Assembly (NCBI RefSeq): GCF_014397785.1
Contig: NZ_VZQQ01000003.1
Span: forward strand, 1-64,000
DNA length: 64,000 bases
Source: Paraburkholderia podalyriae
GTDB taxonomy: Bacteria > Pseudomonadota > Gammaproteobacteria > Burkholderiales > Burkholderiaceae
Direction: 5' to 3'
Shown here: one piece after another, positions 50,547 to 62,921 of the stretch
How positions within the stretch are numbered: position 1 is the first letter of the stretch
How the letters are laid out: each line of letters opens with the position of its first letter
The notes under the pieces: generated by a model
Seen by the model: the letters and a program-made list of their open reading frames with translations, nothing else
Told to the model about the DNA's origin: nothing
Databases searched by the model: none
Translations under genes and position numbers: made by a program

Positions 50547-51107
50547 TCAGACCGTCATGATCTCGGCTTCTTTCGTCGTGACGAGCTTGTCGATTTCGGC
50601 GACAAACTTGTCCGTCAGCTTCTGGACGTCGTCGCCGGCACGACGCTCGTCGTCTTCCGAGATTTCCTTGTCCTTGACGAGCTTCTTCAGTTGCTCATTG
50701 GCATCGCGGCGCAGGTTGCGCACAGCCACCTTGGCCGTTTCGGCTTCGCTGCGCACGACCTTGGTCAGTTCGCGGCGACGCTCTTCGGTCAGCGCGGGCA
50801 TCGGTACGCGGATCACGTCGCCGTGCGTGGCCGGGTTCAGACCGAGGTCCGACTCGCGGATCGCCTTTTCGACGACCTGGACCATCTTCTTTTCCCACGG
50901 CTGCACGCCGATCGTGCGTGCGTCGATGAGCGTCAGGTTCGCGACCTGCGAAATCGGCACCGGCGAGCCGTAGTAGTCGCACTGGATATGATCGAGCAGG
51001 CCCGTGTGCGCACGGCCCGTGCGGATCTTCGACAGGTCGTTCTTGAACGCGTCGATGGAGCGCTGCATCTTTTGTTCAGCGCCCTTCCTGATATCAGCCA
51101 AAGACAT
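50547..51107 (-). CDS. frr: ribosome recycling factor
   Basis: The 186-residue factor splits post-termination ribosomes with EF-G. It begins [41 protein letters not shown] and has the L-shaped fold's helical bundle with [43 protein letters not shown]. Length is exactly typical. It lies between pyrH and uppS in the conserved order. Confidence 0.97.
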   Translation of the reverse strand: MSLADIRKGAEQKMQRSIDAFKNDLSKIRTGRAHTGLLDHIQCDYYGSPVPISQVANLTLIDARTIGVQPWEKKMVQVVEKAIRESDLGLNPATHGDVIRVPMPALTEERRRELTKVVRSEAETAKVAVRNLRRDANEQLKKLVKDKEISEDDERRAGDDVQKLTDKFVAEIDKLVTTKEAEIMTV

Positions 51108-51204
51108 TTTTAAACCTCCGAACCTTCAAAACGGTGCGAGCCGCCCGGCACGCGCGATGCGGCGGCCCGGGCTCGCGTCAAAGCCCATGTAATGTAAACG
51201 AAGT

Positions 51205-51918
51205 TTACACGTGGACGAGGGTGCCCTCGTCCTCACCTTGCACGATTCGCTTGAGCGCACCGGGTTTGACGATCGAAAACACACGGATCGGCAGCTTCTG
51301 GTCGCGGCACAGCGCGAAAGCCGTCGCGTCCATCACCTGCAGATTGCGGCCGATCGCCTCGTCGAAGCTGATCGTGGTGTAACGGGTCGCGCTCGAGTCC
51401 TTCTTCGGGTCGGCGGAATAGACGCCGTCCACCTTTGTCGCCTTCAGCACCACTTCGGCGCCGATTTCCGAGCCGCGCAAGGCAGCAGCCGTGTCGGTCG
51501 TGAAGAACGGGTTGCCGGTGCCGGCCGCGAAAATTACGACCTTGCCTTCCTCGAGCTGGCGGATCGCGCGGGGCCGGATGTACGGCTCGACGACCTGGTC
51601 CATGCGCAGCGCCGATTGCACGCGCGCTTCGATGCCGGCGTGGCGCATCGCATCCTGCAGCGCCAGCGCGTTCATCATCGTGGCGAGCATACCCATGTAG
51701 TCGGCCGTTGCGCGGTCCATACCCGCCGCGCCACCCGCGACGCCGCGAAAAATATTGCCGCCGCCGATCACCACGGCCAGTTGCGTTCCGAGACGGACCA
51801 CTTCGGCCACGTCCGCCACCATTCGTTCGATGGTCGCGCGATTGATGCCGAAGGCATCGTCGCCCATCAGAGCTTCACCGGAGAGTTTGAGCAGGACGCG
51901 TTTATAGGCAGTGGGCAT
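51205..51918 (-). CDS. pyrH: UMP kinase
   Basis: The 237-residue hexameric kinase of the amino-acid-kinase fold phosphorylates UMP to UDP and is regulated by GTP and UTP. Seen are [81 protein letters not shown] and the C-terminal [14 protein letters not shown] 51918 is the conserved start. It is separated from tsf by 221 bases containing a hairpin. Confidence 0.96.
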   Translation of the reverse strand: MPTAYKRVLLKLSGEALMGDDAFGINRATIERMVADVAEVVRLGTQLAVVIGGGNIFRGVAGGAAGMDRATADYMGMLATMMNALALQDAMRHAGIEARVQSALRMDQVVEPYIRPRAIRQLEEGKVVIFAAGTGNPFFTTDTAAALRGSEIGAEVVLKATKVDGVYSADPKKDSSATRYTTISFDEAIGRNLQVMDATAFALCRDQKLPIRVFSIVKPGALKRIVQGEDEGTLVHV

Positions 51919-52079
51919 AGGGGTATCCAGATCGCGCAGAACAGGGCAACAACAAGGGACTAATGTAGGGGTGAAATGCTGATTCGGGCAAGCGCCGCCA
52001 AATTGACGAACCCCGGGGTTCGCCAGCGACGGCCGCGCAGCGAGGGTCAACCCGTGCGCGGCCTTGCGGTGCTGCCGAG

Positions 52080-52104
52080 CGCGGCGAGGTCATGCCTCGC
52101 CGCG
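52080..52104. other. 10-base hairpin between tsf and pyrH
   Basis: CGCGGCGAGG (52080-52089) and CCTCGCCGCG (52095-52104) flank a 5-base loop. It lies just after the tsf stop on the minus strand but has no T-run, so partial attenuation or RNA stabilisation is more likely than full termination. Confidence 0.5.
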
Positions 52105-52139
52105 GGTGCAACGGTACGGCGGTAAAGCTTGGGTGACGC

Positions 52140-53021
52140 TTATTGTTGCTTTGCAGCAGCGACTTGCGCGGCCACTTCCGCAGCGAAGTCGTCCTGCTTC
52201 TTCTCGATGCCTTCGCCGACCACGAACAGTGCGAACCTCTGCACGCTCGAGTTGGCCGCCTTCAGCATCTGCTCGATCGTCTGCTTGTCGTTCTTCACGA
52301 ACGTCTGGTTCAGCAGCGACACTTCCTTCAGGTACTTCTGCACGCTGCCGTCGACCATCTTGGCGACGATTTCAGCCGGCTTGCCCGATTCGGCGGCCTT
52401 CTGTTCAGCGATGCTGCGTTCCTTGGCGATCAGGTCCGCCGGCACCTCGTCCGACGACAGCGAAACCGGCTTCATTGCGGCGATGTGCATCGCCACGTCC
52501 TTGCCGACCTGCTCGTCCGCGCCGGCGTACTCGACCAGCACGCCGATGCGCGTGCCGTGCAGGTACGCTGCCAGCTTGTTGGCGGTATCGAAGCGCACAA
52601 AGCGGCGGATCGACAGGTTCTCGCCAATCTTGCCGACCAGTGCGAGACGCACTGCGTCGACGGTCTGGCCGTCGAGCGGCAGTGCCGACAGCGCGGCGAC
52701 GTCAGCCGGGTTTTGCGTCGCGACGAGTTCGGCGATCTTCTTCGAGAACGCGAGGAAGTCGTCGTTCTTCGAGACGAAGTCGGTTTCGCAGTTCAGTTCG
52801 ACGAGCGAACCAGCGTTGCCGCCGATGAACGATGCGACGACACCTTCAGCCGTCACGCGCGATGCCGCCTTGCTCGCCTTGTTGCCGAGCTTCACGCGCA
52901 GCAGTTCTTCAGCGCGCGCCAGATCGCCGTCGGCTTCCGTCAGCGCCTTCTTGCATTCCATCATCGGCGCGTCGGTCTTCGCGCGCAGTTCTGCAACCAT
53001 GCTTGCGGTAATTGCCGCCAT
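52140..53021 (-). CDS. tsf: elongation factor Ts
   Basis: The 293-residue factor reloads EF-Tu with GTP. The N-terminal UBA-like part is [37 protein letters not shown]; the core has [16 protein letters not shown], containing the TDFV exchange motif. Two ATG codons stand side by side. The second (53021) is chosen because AAGGAG is six bases before it but only three before the first. It follows rpsB after an attenuator. Confidence 0.96.
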   Translation of the reverse strand: MAAITASMVAELRAKTDAPMMECKKALTEADGDLARAEELLRVKLGNKASKAASRVTAEGVVASFIGGNAGSLVELNCETDFVSKNDDFLAFSKKIAELVATQNPADVAALSALPLDGQTVDAVRLALVGKIGENLSIRRFVRFDTANKLAAYLHGTRIGVLVEYAGADEQVGKDVAMHIAAMKPVSLSSDEVPADLIAKERSIAEQKAAESGKPAEIVAKMVDGSVQKYLKEVSLLNQTFVKNDKQTIEQMLKAANSSVQRFALFVVGEGIEKKQDDFAAEVAAQVAAAKQQ

Positions 53022-53190
53022 CATTTGCTCCTTGGGTTCTGTCTGTCACACGCCGCCCGCACTTCGATGCCAGCGGCAGGAATTCGTTTCAGCGTTTTCG
53101 CGTATTTTTTGCGAGCGACGCGCATCGCGTCGCCTCAAGCACTCTGCCAGATGCCTGTTACAACACCTGCTACAGACGTCGCGGCTTAAA

Positions 53191-53219
53191 AAAAGGGGGC
53201 CTGTAGAAAGCCCCCTTTT
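53191..53219 (-). terminator. terminator/attenuator between rpsB and tsf
   Basis: AAAAGGGGGC (53191-53200) pairs with GCCCCCTTTT (53210-53219) around 9 bases. On the minus strand the stem is followed by at least seven T. As tsf follows rpsB closely, it probably lowers tsf expression rather than ending the operon. Confidence 0.85.
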
Positions 53220-53239
53220 ATGCCGGACACTGGGCAGCC

Positions 53240-53992
53240 TTACGCTTCCGGGTTGACCTCGACGAACTCGTCGCCGTCGCCACCACGTGCAGCCTGGACC
53301 ACTTCGTTGACCGTGTTGGCACGGCCCTCGAGGATCGCGTCTGCCACGCCAGCCGCGTACAGGGCGACAGCCTTGCTGGCGTCGTCGTTACCCGGGATCA
53401 CGTAGTCCACACCTTCCGGCGAGTGGTTCGTATCGACCACGGCGATGATCGGAATGCCGAGCTTGTTCGCTTCGGTAACAGCAATCTTGTGGTAGCCGAC
53501 GTCAACCACGAAGATAGCGTCCGGAATGCCGCCCATGTCCTTCACGCCGCCGATCGACTTCTGCAGCTTGGCCATTTCGCGCTCGAACAGCAACGCTTCC
53601 TTCTTGCTCATGCGCTCGGTTTCACCGGCTTCCAGCGCCGCTTCCATGTCCTTCAGGCGCTTGATCGACACCTTCAGCGTCTTGAAGTTAGTCAGCATAC
53701 CGCCGAGCCAGCGCGCGTTGACGAACGGCATACCAGCGCGCTGCGCTTCCTGAGCGATCGTGTCGCGCGATTGACGCTTCGTACCGACGAACAGGATCGT
53801 GCCGCGGTTCGATGCCAGCTGACGCGCGTACTTCAGCGCGTCGTTGTACATCGGCAGCGTCTTTTCGAGGTTGATGATGTGAATCTTGTTGCGATGACCG
53901 AAAATGAAAGGGGCCATCTTCGGGTTCCAGAAGCGGGTCTGGTGACCGAAGTGGACGCCTGCTTCCAGCATTTGACGCATCGTAACTGCCAT
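53240..53992 (-). CDS. rpsB: 30S ribosomal protein S2
   Basis: The 250-residue ribosomal protein has the standard sequence: [74 protein letters not shown] and [23 protein letters not shown] 53992 is chosen over one four codons upstream because GGAG lies five bases before it. It heads the rpsB-tsf-pyrH-frr block and has a long untranslated leader. Confidence 0.97.
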   Translation of the reverse strand: MAVTMRQMLEAGVHFGHQTRFWNPKMAPFIFGHRNKIHIINLEKTLPMYNDALKYARQLASNRGTILFVGTKRQSRDTIAQEAQRAGMPFVNARWLGGMLTNFKTLKVSIKRLKDMEAALEAGETERMSKKEALLFEREMAKLQKSIGGVKDMGGIPDAIFVVDVGYHKIAVTEANKLGIPIIAVVDTNHSPEGVDYVIPGNDDASKAVALYAAGVADAILEGRANTVNEVVQAARGGDGDEFVEVNPEA

Positions 53993-54233
53993 GAAATTCT
54001 CCACGAGGGTTGGGTCTTAAACCGGCTGCCGTATCGACCGCGCCCGCCTCTATTTCGGCTGGTACGCGGCGACACCCTGGGTGCGCCGGCTTGCGAATTG
54101 GTTGCCTGACACTACTTTTCTCTCACTCGCGACGCCAGCAACCGGAGTGCCGCGAGAAACCGTTCCGCCCAGCTACCGTGCGCAAATTTGCGAATGCGCG
54201 ACCAAAAGCGAACTAGGACCGACTTAGCCAAAG

Positions 54234-54263
54234 AGTATAGCACGCGACCACGGGCCGACTCAA
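54234..54263 (-). promoter_or_regulatory. probable rpsB promoter
   Basis: On the minus strand TTGAGT (54263-54258) and TATACT (54239-54234) are spaced 18 bases apart, a good sigma70 match. Transcription would start near 54227, leaving a leader of about 235 bases before rpsB, as expected where S2 controls its own mRNA. The remainder of 53993-54539 contains TAAAAT (54409-54414), a possible -10 box for map. Confidence 0.65.
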
Positions 54264-54539
54264 CCGGCCCTACCGCCGCCGGACGATGCCCATTGGGCAC
54301 GGAACCGAAGCCGGGCTTGGCGTCCCTTTGGAGCGTCAATGAGCAGATCCTGGTCGTTTTTTGCCCGTTGCCGCCCGATCCAGCGCGACGACCCGGCCCC
54401 CACTGCTGTAAAATGGCTCGATTCCGCCACGCGCGAGGGATCGTTAAGGATCGACCGGCATTCCGTGCCCGGGAGACGCCCTCCGCCAGGCCACCGCAAC
54501 ACCCAGCAAGCCTTATCCAGCAAGGCTTCCGAGGAAACC

Positions 54540-55349
54540 ATGGCTATCACCATCAAGAACGAAGACGATATCGCGAAGATGCGCGTCGCCTGCCGGCTTG
54601 CGAGCGAAGTGCTCGACTACATCACACCGTTCGTCAAGGCCGGCGTCACCACTGGCGAGCTCGACCGACTGTGCCACGAATACATGCTGAAGGACCAGGG
54701 CACGGTTCCCGCGCCGCTGAATTACCAGCCGCCCGGCTATCCGCCCTATCCGAAAGCCACCTGCATTTCGGTCAACGACGTGATCTGCCACGGCATTCCG
54801 GGCGACAAGGCGCTCAAGAACGGCGACGCGCTGAACATCGACGTCACCGTCATCAAGGACGGCTACTTCGGCGACACGAGCCGCATGTTCATCGTCGGCG
54901 AAGGGTCGATCATGGCGAAGCGCCTCGTGCAGGCCACCTTCGAGTGCATGTGGCTCGGCATCGACCAGGTCCGCCCCGGCGCGCATCTCGGCGACATCGG
55001 CTATGCGATCCAGAAGCACGCCGAAGGCCTCGGCTACAGCGTGGTGCGCGAATATTGCGGCCACGGCATCGGCACCGTGTTCCACGAAGACCCGCAGATC
55101 CTGCACTACGGCCGCCCCGGCACCGGGCTCGAACTGCAGACCGGCATGATCTTCACGATCGAGCCGATGATCAACGCCGGCCGCCGCGACATCCGCACGA
55201 TGCCCGATCAGTGGACCGTCAAGACCAGGGACCGCAGTCTGTCCGCGCAGTGGGAGCACACCGTGCTCGTCACCGAGACCGGCTATGACGTGCTAACCGT
55301 GTCGGCCGGTACGCCCGCGCGTCCGCCCGTGGTCGCGGCCACCGCCTGA
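54540..55349 (+). CDS. map: methionine aminopeptidase, type I
   Basis: The 269-residue dinuclear metalloenzyme removes the initiator Met from nascent proteins, acting after deformylase. Metal ligands lie in [42 protein letters not shown] and [20 protein letters not shown] holds the substrate-binding His. The start ATG at 54540 follows GAGGAAACC. It is divergent from rpsB, a common arrangement, and precedes glnD by 29 bases. Confidence 0.96.
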   Translation: MAITIKNEDDIAKMRVACRLASEVLDYITPFVKAGVTTGELDRLCHEYMLKDQGTVPAPLNYQPPGYPPYPKATCISVNDVICHGIPGDKALKNGDALNIDVTVIKDGYFGDTSRMFIVGEGSIMAKRLVQATFECMWLGIDQVRPGAHLGDIGYAIQKHAEGLGYSVVREYCGHGIGTVFHEDPQILHYGRPGTGLELQTGMIFTIEPMINAGRRDIRTMPDQWTVKTRDRSLSAQWEHTVLVTETGYDVLTVSAGTPARPPVVAATA

Positions 55350-55378
55350 CCGATTCCGACCTGATCTTCCGCCCGCCA

Positions 55379-57958
55379 ATGAGTAGCGTTCCAGCCGTCG
55401 CCCCCTCCCATGCCTCGTCGCTCAAGGCGGACTACAAAGTGGCCAAAGCCCAGTTGCTGGAACGCTTCCGAACGGCCAGCAACGTCGACGCGTTGATGGC
55501 TGCTCTCGCGCGCGCCACCGACCATTCGTTGCGCGCCGCCTGGGACACCTGCGAGCTGCCCGACGAGCTCGCGCTCGTCGCGGTCGGCGGCTATGGGCGC
55601 GGCGAGCTCGCGCCGCATTCCGACATCGACATCCTGGTGCTGCTGCCCGACGCGCGGCTCGAGCATCTGGAGGCGCGCATCGAGCGCTTCATCAGCCTCG
55701 CGTGGGATCTCGGGCTGGAGCTTGGCAGCAGCGTGCGCAGCGTGTCGCAATGCATCGAAGAAGCGGCCAACGACGTCACGGTGCGTACGTCGCTGCTGGA
55801 AGCGCGCCGCATCACGGGCAGCGCCGCGCTGTTCGACGATTTCGCTCAACGCTATCGCGCGGCGCTCGATCCGAAGGCGTTCTTCCAGGCGAAGGTGCTC
55901 GAAATGCGCCAGCGTCATGCGAAGTTTCAGGACACACCCTATGCACTCGAGCCGAACATCAAGGAAAGCCCGGGCGGCCTGCGCGACCTGCAGCTGATCC
56001 TGTGGATCACCCAGGCGGCCGGCTTCGGCAGCAGTTGGCGCGAACTTGAAGCGCGCGGGCTCATCACCGAGCGCGAGGCGCGCGAGCTGCGGCACAACGA
56101 GGGCTTCCTGAAGTCGTTGCGCGCGCGGCTGCACATGATCGCCGGGCGCCGCCAGGACATCCTGGTGTTCGACCTGCAGACGCCGGTCGCGGAAAGCTTC
56201 GGCTACAAGCCGACCGCGACCAAGCGCGCGAGCGAGCAGTTGATGCGCCGCTACTATTGGGCCGCGAAAGCGGTCACGCAGCTCGCGACGATCCTGATCC
56301 AGAACATCGAGGCGCAGCTGTTTCCGAGCACGAGCGGCATCACGCGCGTGCTGTCGGATCGCTTCGTCGAAAAACAGGGCATGCTTGAAATCGCGTCCGA
56401 CGACGTATTCCAGCGCGAGCCGAACGCGATCCTCGAAGCGTTCCTGCTCTACGAGCGCACACCCGGTGTGAAGGGATTGTCGGCGCGCACGCTGCGCGCA
56501 ATCTACAATGCCCGCGACATGATGGACCAGCACTGGCGGCGCGATCCGGAAAACCGCCGGCTCTTCATGGAAATCCTGAAGCAGCCGGCCGGCATCACGC
56601 ACGCGTTCCGCCTGATGAACCAGACGAGCGTGCTCGGGCGTTATCTGCTGAATTTCCGGCGCATCGTCGGGCAGATGCAGCACGACCTTTACCACGTGTA
56701 CACGGTCGATCAGCACATCCTCATGGTGCTGCGCAATCTGCGCCGCTTCGCGGTCGCCGAACATGCGCACGAATACCCGTTTTGCAGCCAGTTGATCGTG
56801 AATTTCGACCGGCCGTGGGTGCTGTACGTGGCCGCGCTGTTTCATGACATCGCGAAGGGCCGCGGCGGCGATCATTCCACGCTGGGCATGGCCGACGCGC
56901 GGCGCTTCTGCCGGCAGCACGGCATCGAAGGCGAGGACGGCGAGCTGGTCGTGTGGCTCGTGCAGCAGCATCTGACGATGAGCCAGGTCGCGCAGAAGCA
57001 GGACACGAGCGACCCCGAAGTCATCAAGCGCTTTGCCGAGCTGGTCGGCACCGAGCGCCGTCTGACCGCGCTCTATCTGCTGACGGTCGCCGACATCCGC
57101 GGCACCAGCCCAAAGGTCTGGAACACCTGGAAAGGCAAGCTGCTCGAAGACCTCTACCGCACCACGCTCGCCGTGCTAGGCGGTGCTCAGCCGGACGAGC
57201 ATTCGGAACTGAAGTCGCGCAAGGAAGAAGCGCTCGCGCTGCTGCGTCTGGAAACCGTGCCCGAAGGCGCGCAACGGGCGCTGTGGGACAAGCTCGACGT
57301 CGGCTACTTCCTGCGCCACGACGCGGCGGACATCGCGTGGCAGACGCGCGTGCTGTACCGCCACGTCGAAACTCCGACGCCGCTCGTTCGCGCGCGGCCT
57401 TCGCCGATCGGCGAGGCGCTGCAGGTGCTCGTCTACGTGAAGGACCAGCCCGATCTGTTCGCTGGCATCTGCGCGTATTTCGACCGCAACGGCCTGTCGG
57501 TGCTCGATGCGCGCGTCAGCACGACGCGCCACGGCTACGCGCTCGACAACTTCCTGGTCGCGCACACCGAAGAGGACGTGCACTATCGCGACATCGCCAA
57601 TCTGGTCGAACAGCAACTGACAGCGCGCCTCGCCGGCCACGGCACCTTGCTGCCGGGACCGTCGAAGGGCCGGCTGTCGCGGCTCTCGCGTACCTTCCCC
57701 ATTACGCCGCGCGTCGACCTGCGGGCCGACGAGCGCGGCCAATACTACATCCTGTCCGTGTCGGCGAACGACCGGCCAGGCCTTCTTTATTCAATCGCGC
57801 GCGTGCTGGCCGAGCATCGGGTTGGCGTCGCCTCGGCGCGGATCAATACGCTCGGCGAACGCGTCGAGGACGTGTTCCTGCTCGAAGGACACAGCCTGTC
57901 GGACAACCGCCTGCAAATTCAGGTCGAGACCGAACTGCTGCGCGCGATCGCAGTGTGA
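55379..57958 (+). CDS. glnD: PII uridylyltransferase/uridylyl-removing enzyme
   Basis: The 859-residue sensor modifies PII proteins according to glutamine level. The nucleotidyltransferase site is [25 protein letters not shown] (residues about 63-87). The GlnD domain precedes the HD domain with [15 protein letters not shown], which removes UMP. Two C-terminal ACT domains bind glutamine ([33 protein letters not shown] and [23 protein letters not shown]). Length is usual. It sets nitrogen status for the cell, which would also bear on the purine-nitrogen genes in this window. Confidence 0.96.
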   Translation: MSSVPAVAPSHASSLKADYKVAKAQLLERFRTASNVDALMAALARATDHSLRAAWDTCELPDELALVAVGGYGRGELAPHSDIDILVLLPDARLEHLEARIERFISLAWDLGLELGSSVRSVSQCIEEAANDVTVRTSLLEARRITGSAALFDDFAQRYRAALDPKAFFQAKVLEMRQRHAKFQDTPYALEPNIKESPGGLRDLQLILWITQAAGFGSSWRELEARGLITEREARELRHNEGFLKSLRARLHMIAGRRQDILVFDLQTPVAESFGYKPTATKRASEQLMRRYYWAAKAVTQLATILIQNIEAQLFPSTSGITRVLSDRFVEKQGMLEIASDDVFQREPNAILEAFLLYERTPGVKGLSARTLRAIYNARDMMDQHWRRDPENRRLFMEILKQPAGITHAFRLMNQTSVLGRYLLNFRRIVGQMQHDLYHVYTVDQHILMVLRNLRRFAVAEHAHEYPFCSQLIVNFDRPWVLYVAALFHDIAKGRGGDHSTLGMADARRFCRQHGIEGEDGELVVWLVQQHLTMSQVAQKQDTSDPEVIKRFAELVGTERRLTALYLLTVADIRGTSPKVWNTWKGKLLEDLYRTTLAVLGGAQPDEHSELKSRKEEALALLRLETVPEGAQRALWDKLDVGYFLRHDAADIAWQTRVLYRHVETPTPLVRARPSPIGEALQVLVYVKDQPDLFAGICAYFDRNGLSVLDARVSTTRHGYALDNFLVAHTEEDVHYRDIANLVEQQLTARLAGHGTLLPGPSKGRLSRLSRTFPITPRVDLRADERGQYYILSVSANDRPGLLYSIARVLAEHRVGVASARINTLGERVEDVFLLEGHSLSDNRLQIQVETELLRAIAV

Positions 57959-57964
57959 GATTTC

Positions 57965-60037
57965 ATGCGAACCAAATTAACAGCGAAACATCCGCGGCCG
58001 GCGTCGTCCGAACGCACCCCTGTCCGCCCCGGCAGCGCGTCGGCGCGTAAGCCGACCCGTCCAGCGCGGCCGAAGCCATTTGAGGCCGAGGCCGGCGCGA
58101 CGCGCGAAGGCGCCGCATCGAAGGGTGGCGGCGCGAAGCGGCCGGCCGGTGCGAAGCCCGCTGGCTCGGGTGCGCGCTCGCCGCGTGCCGAAGGGTCGTT
58201 CGCGCGCGAACGGGGCGCGGCTCCCACGGGCGCGCCGCGCCGGTTCGAAGGTGCGGGTGAGCGAGGCGAGCGGGCTCCGCGTCGTTTCGAAGGCAGTCCG
58301 GAGCGTGGCGAACGCGCACCTCGACGCGAATTCGGCGAGCGGGCCGAACGTGCTCCGCGTCGTTTCGAAGGCAGCGCGGAGCGTGGCGAACGCGCGCCTC
58401 GACGCGAGTTCGGCGAGCGGGCAGAACGTGCTCCGCGTCGTTTCGAAGGCAGCGCAGAGCGCGGCGAACACACACCTCGGCGCGAATTCGGCGAACGTGG
58501 CGAACGAGCACCGCGTCGTTTCGAAGGCAGCGCAGAGCGCGGCGAACGCGCACCTCGGCGCGAATTCGGCGAACGTGGCGAACGAGCACCGCGTCGTTTC
58601 GAAGGCAGCGCAGAGCGCGGCGAACGCGCACCTCGGCGCGAATTCGGCGAACGTAGCGATCGGGCTCCACGTCGTTTTGAAGGTAATGCAGAGCGCGGCG
58701 AGCGCGCTCCTCGCAGTTTTGGTGAGCGCGCACCGCGCCGCGACGACGGCGAACGCCGTCCGTTCAGCGGCCCGCGCGCAGGCGCAGGCAGGCCGCCTGA
58801 AGGCGGCGCCCGTGGCGATCGTCCGGTGCGCCGCGAGCGCGATAGCGCCGAGCGTCCGCGCTTCGGTAGCGATCGCGGTGAGCCGCAGGAGCGTCGCGGC
58901 GGCGATCGAGGCACGCGCAGCGACAGCGCCCCGCGCCGCTTCGAAGGCGAGCGCGGCGAGCGCAGCTTCGCGAAGCCGGTAAGCGGCGGCTACGGCGAAC
59001 GTACCGAGCGTCCGGCGCGCGCCACGCGTGAGGACCGCGGTGAGCGCGGTGCAAGCGGCGAATGGACGCCCTCCCGTCGCGAGTCTGGCGAGCGCACCGA
59101 GCGTCGCGACCGTCCCGCGCGCAGCTTCGACAACACGTTGCCGGCCGCGAGCCGCCGCTTCGGCGACGACCGTCCAGCCCGCGCGGCCAAGCCGCGAACC
59201 TCAGCATCAAAAGCGGCCCAGCCCCTCGACACGACCGTCGACGCCGCCCGCCCGCCCCGCCGCGATCGCGAAGACGCGCCAGGCATGCTGCGTCTGTCGA
59301 AGCTGATGTCGAAGCTCGGCATTTGCTCGCGCCGCGAGGCCGACGAATGGATCGAGAAAGGCTGGGTCATGGTCGACGGCGAGCGCGTCGATACGCTCGG
59401 CGCCAAAGTGTTCCCGGATCAACGCATCGACATCGACCCGGCCGCCGAAGCCGCTCAGTCGAGCCAGGTGACCGTGATCATTCACAAGCCGGTCGGGCTC
59501 GTCTCGGGCCAGGCGGAGGACGACTATCAGCCGGCCATCACGCTCGTCACGCCGGAGAATCGCTGGGAAGGCGACCGTTCGGGCATCGGCTTCTCGTTGT
59601 CGCATCTGCGCCAGCTCGCGCCGGCCGGGCGTCTCGACATCGATTCGACCGGCCTGCTCGTGCTGACGCAAGACGGCCGCATCGCGAAGCAACTGATCGG
59701 CGGTCATTCGGAGGTCGACAAGGAGTATCTGGTGCGCGTCGCGTACGGCGAGCGCACCGTCGATGTCGAAAGCCACTTCCCGGCCGAAAAACTCGCGTTG
59801 CTGTGCCACGGCCTGTCGCTCGACGACGTCGCGCTGAAGCCCGCCCTGGTCAGCTGGCAGAACGGCGAGCAACTGCGTTTCGTGCTTCGCGAAGGCAAGA
59901 AGCGTCAGATTCGCCGCATGTGCGAACTGGTCGGTCTCGACGTGCTGGGCCTCAAGCGTGTGCGCATCGGTCAGGTGATGCTCGGCGCGCTGCCGCCGGG
60001 ACAGTGGCGCTATCTGTCGGCAGACGAGTCGTTCTGA
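57965..60037 (+). CDS. RluF-like 23S rRNA pseudouridine synthase with long repetitive N-terminal region
   Basis: The 690-residue protein ends in a normal pseudouridine synthase of the RsuA/RluB/RluF group. An S4 RNA-binding domain (MLRLSKLMSKLGICSRREADEWIEKGWVMVDGE, about 441-490) is followed by the catalytic domain with GRLDIDSTGLLVL (catalytic D558) and KKRQIRRMCELVGLDVLGLKRVRIGQV. The first 440 residues are low-complexity, rich in Arg, Glu, Gly, Ala and Pro. They include five 26-residue repeats of the type RFEGSAERGERAPRREFGER plus degenerate flanks, probably disordered and RNA-contacting. Usual family length is 240-300. It starts six bases after glnD. Confidence 0.9.
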   Translation: MRTKLTAKHPRPASSERTPVRPGSASARKPTRPARPKPFEAEAGATREGAASKGGGAKRPAGAKPAGSGARSPRAEGSFARERGAAPTGAPRRFEGAGERGERAPRRFEGSPERGERAPRREFGERAERAPRRFEGSAERGERAPRREFGERAERAPRRFEGSAERGEHTPRREFGERGERAPRRFEGSAERGERAPRREFGERGERAPRRFEGSAERGERAPRREFGERSDRAPRRFEGNAERGERAPRSFGERAPRRDDGERRPFSGPRAGAGRPPEGGARGDRPVRRERDSAERPRFGSDRGEPQERRGGDRGTRSDSAPRRFEGERGERSFAKPVSGGYGERTERPARATREDRGERGASGEWTPSRRESGERTERRDRPARSFDNTLPAASRRFGDDRPARAAKPRTSASKAAQPLDTTVDAARPPRRDREDAPGMLRLSKLMSKLGICSRREADEWIEKGWVMVDGERVDTLGAKVFPDQRIDIDPAAEAAQSSQVTVIIHKPVGLVSGQAEDDYQPAITLVTPENRWEGDRSGIGFSLSHLRQLAPAGRLDIDSTGLLVLTQDGRIAKQLIGGHSEVDKEYLVRVAYGERTVDVESHFPAEKLALLCHGLSLDDVALKPALVSWQNGEQLRFVLREGKKRQIRRMCELVGLDVLGLKRVRIGQVMLGALPPGQWRYLSADESF
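58283..58672 (+). repeat. 78-base coding tandem repeat, five full copies
   Basis: Five consecutive 78-base units each encode 26 residues beginning RFEGS. Units 3 and 4 (58439-58594) differ at only two bases, pointing to recent duplication. A shortened copy precedes (58241-58282) and a degenerate one follows (58673 onward). Unit length is a multiple of three, so copy-number change keeps the frame. Confidence 0.92.
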
Positions 60038-60090
60038 ACTCCGTCCACCGTGCCTCCTTGCTGAAAGCAGGTGCATCGGTACAACCAGAA

Positions 60091-60118
60091 ACCCACGCAC
60101 TCAGGCGTGGGTTTTTTG
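60091..60118 (+). terminator. rho-independent terminator after the pseudouridine synthase gene
   Basis: ACCCACGC (60091-60098) pairs with GCGTGGGT (60105-60112) around 6 bases, followed by TTTTTG. It ends the map-glnD-synthase transcript before the convergent def gene. Confidence 0.92.
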
Positions 60119-60158
60119 TTGGCGGCAGCCGCGCTGCCGGTTCAGCGTCGCGGCCGCG

Positions 60159-60691
60159 TCAGTCGTCGCTATGCGGATCGAGATCCGGGAACAGGACCTC
60201 GGTAAAGCCGAACCTCGAGAAATCGGTAATCCGCATCGGATACAGCTTGCCGATCAGATGATCGCATTCGTGCTGCACGACCCGCGCGTGAAAGCCCTCG
60301 GCGACCCGGTCGATCGGATTGCCGAACTGATCGAAGCCGTGATACCGGATCATCGAAAACCGGCTCACCACGCCGCGCAGCCCCGGCACCGACAGGCAGC
60401 CCTCCCAGCTCTCTTCCATGTCCTGCGAGACCGGCGTGACGGTCGGGTTGATCAGCACCGTTTCCGGCACCGGCGGCGCGTCCGGATAGCGCTCGTTCGA
60501 ACCGAAGCCGAAGATCACCACCTGCAGGTCGACACCGATCTGCGGCGCGGCAAGACCCGCGCCGTTCGCGTCGTGCATGGTCTCGAACATGTCTTTCACG
60601 AGCCGGTGCAGTTCGGGCGTGTCGAAGTGGTCGACCGGCTCGGCGATTCGCAGCAGGCGCGGATCGCCCATCTTCAGAATGTCGTGAATCA

Positions 60692-60692
<1 letters not shown>
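60159..60692 (-). CDS. def: peptide deformylase
   Basis: The 177-residue metalloenzyme removes the formyl group from new proteins. The three motifs are [18 protein letters not shown] (metal Cys) and QHECDHLIG (two metal His and the catalytic Glu). It begins [20 protein letters not shown]. The start codon overlaps the ligA stop by one base (TGATG), so translation is coupled. Many bacteria pair def with fmt; here it follows ligA, and map lies on the other strand nearby. Confidence 0.95.
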
Positions 60693-62776
<2,084 letters not shown>

Positions 62777-62864
62777 TCAAAGACGGACATCGGATTATCG
62801 CAGGAAGCGTGCCCCTTTACATCGCTGAATGGGGGCGCGCCGTGCTGCAACGCAAGCCGCAAAC

Positions 62865-62895
62865 GACGACGGCCGCACATCGTGCGGCCGTCGTC
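62865..62895. terminator. 14-base hairpin between the zipA-like gene and ligA
   Basis: GACGACGGCCGCAC (62865-62878) pairs perfectly with GTGCGGCCGTCGTC (62882-62895) around ATC. It stands 26 bases past the zipA-like stop. The T-run on the minus strand is short (GTTTGC), so termination may be incomplete. Confidence 0.7.
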
Positions 62896-62921
62896 AAAAC
62901 GCGTAGAACGCTGCAATTGGC

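Noticed and set aside
58283..58672. Repeat array considered as a CRISPR
   Set aside because: Units are contiguous without spacers and encode protein in frame with a known enzyme.
57919..58982. Open frames on both strands across the repeat region of the pseudouridine synthase gene
   Set aside because: Repeats of stop-poor GC-rich codons keep several frames open; only the plus frame leads into real S4 and synthase domains and is spaced correctly after glnD.
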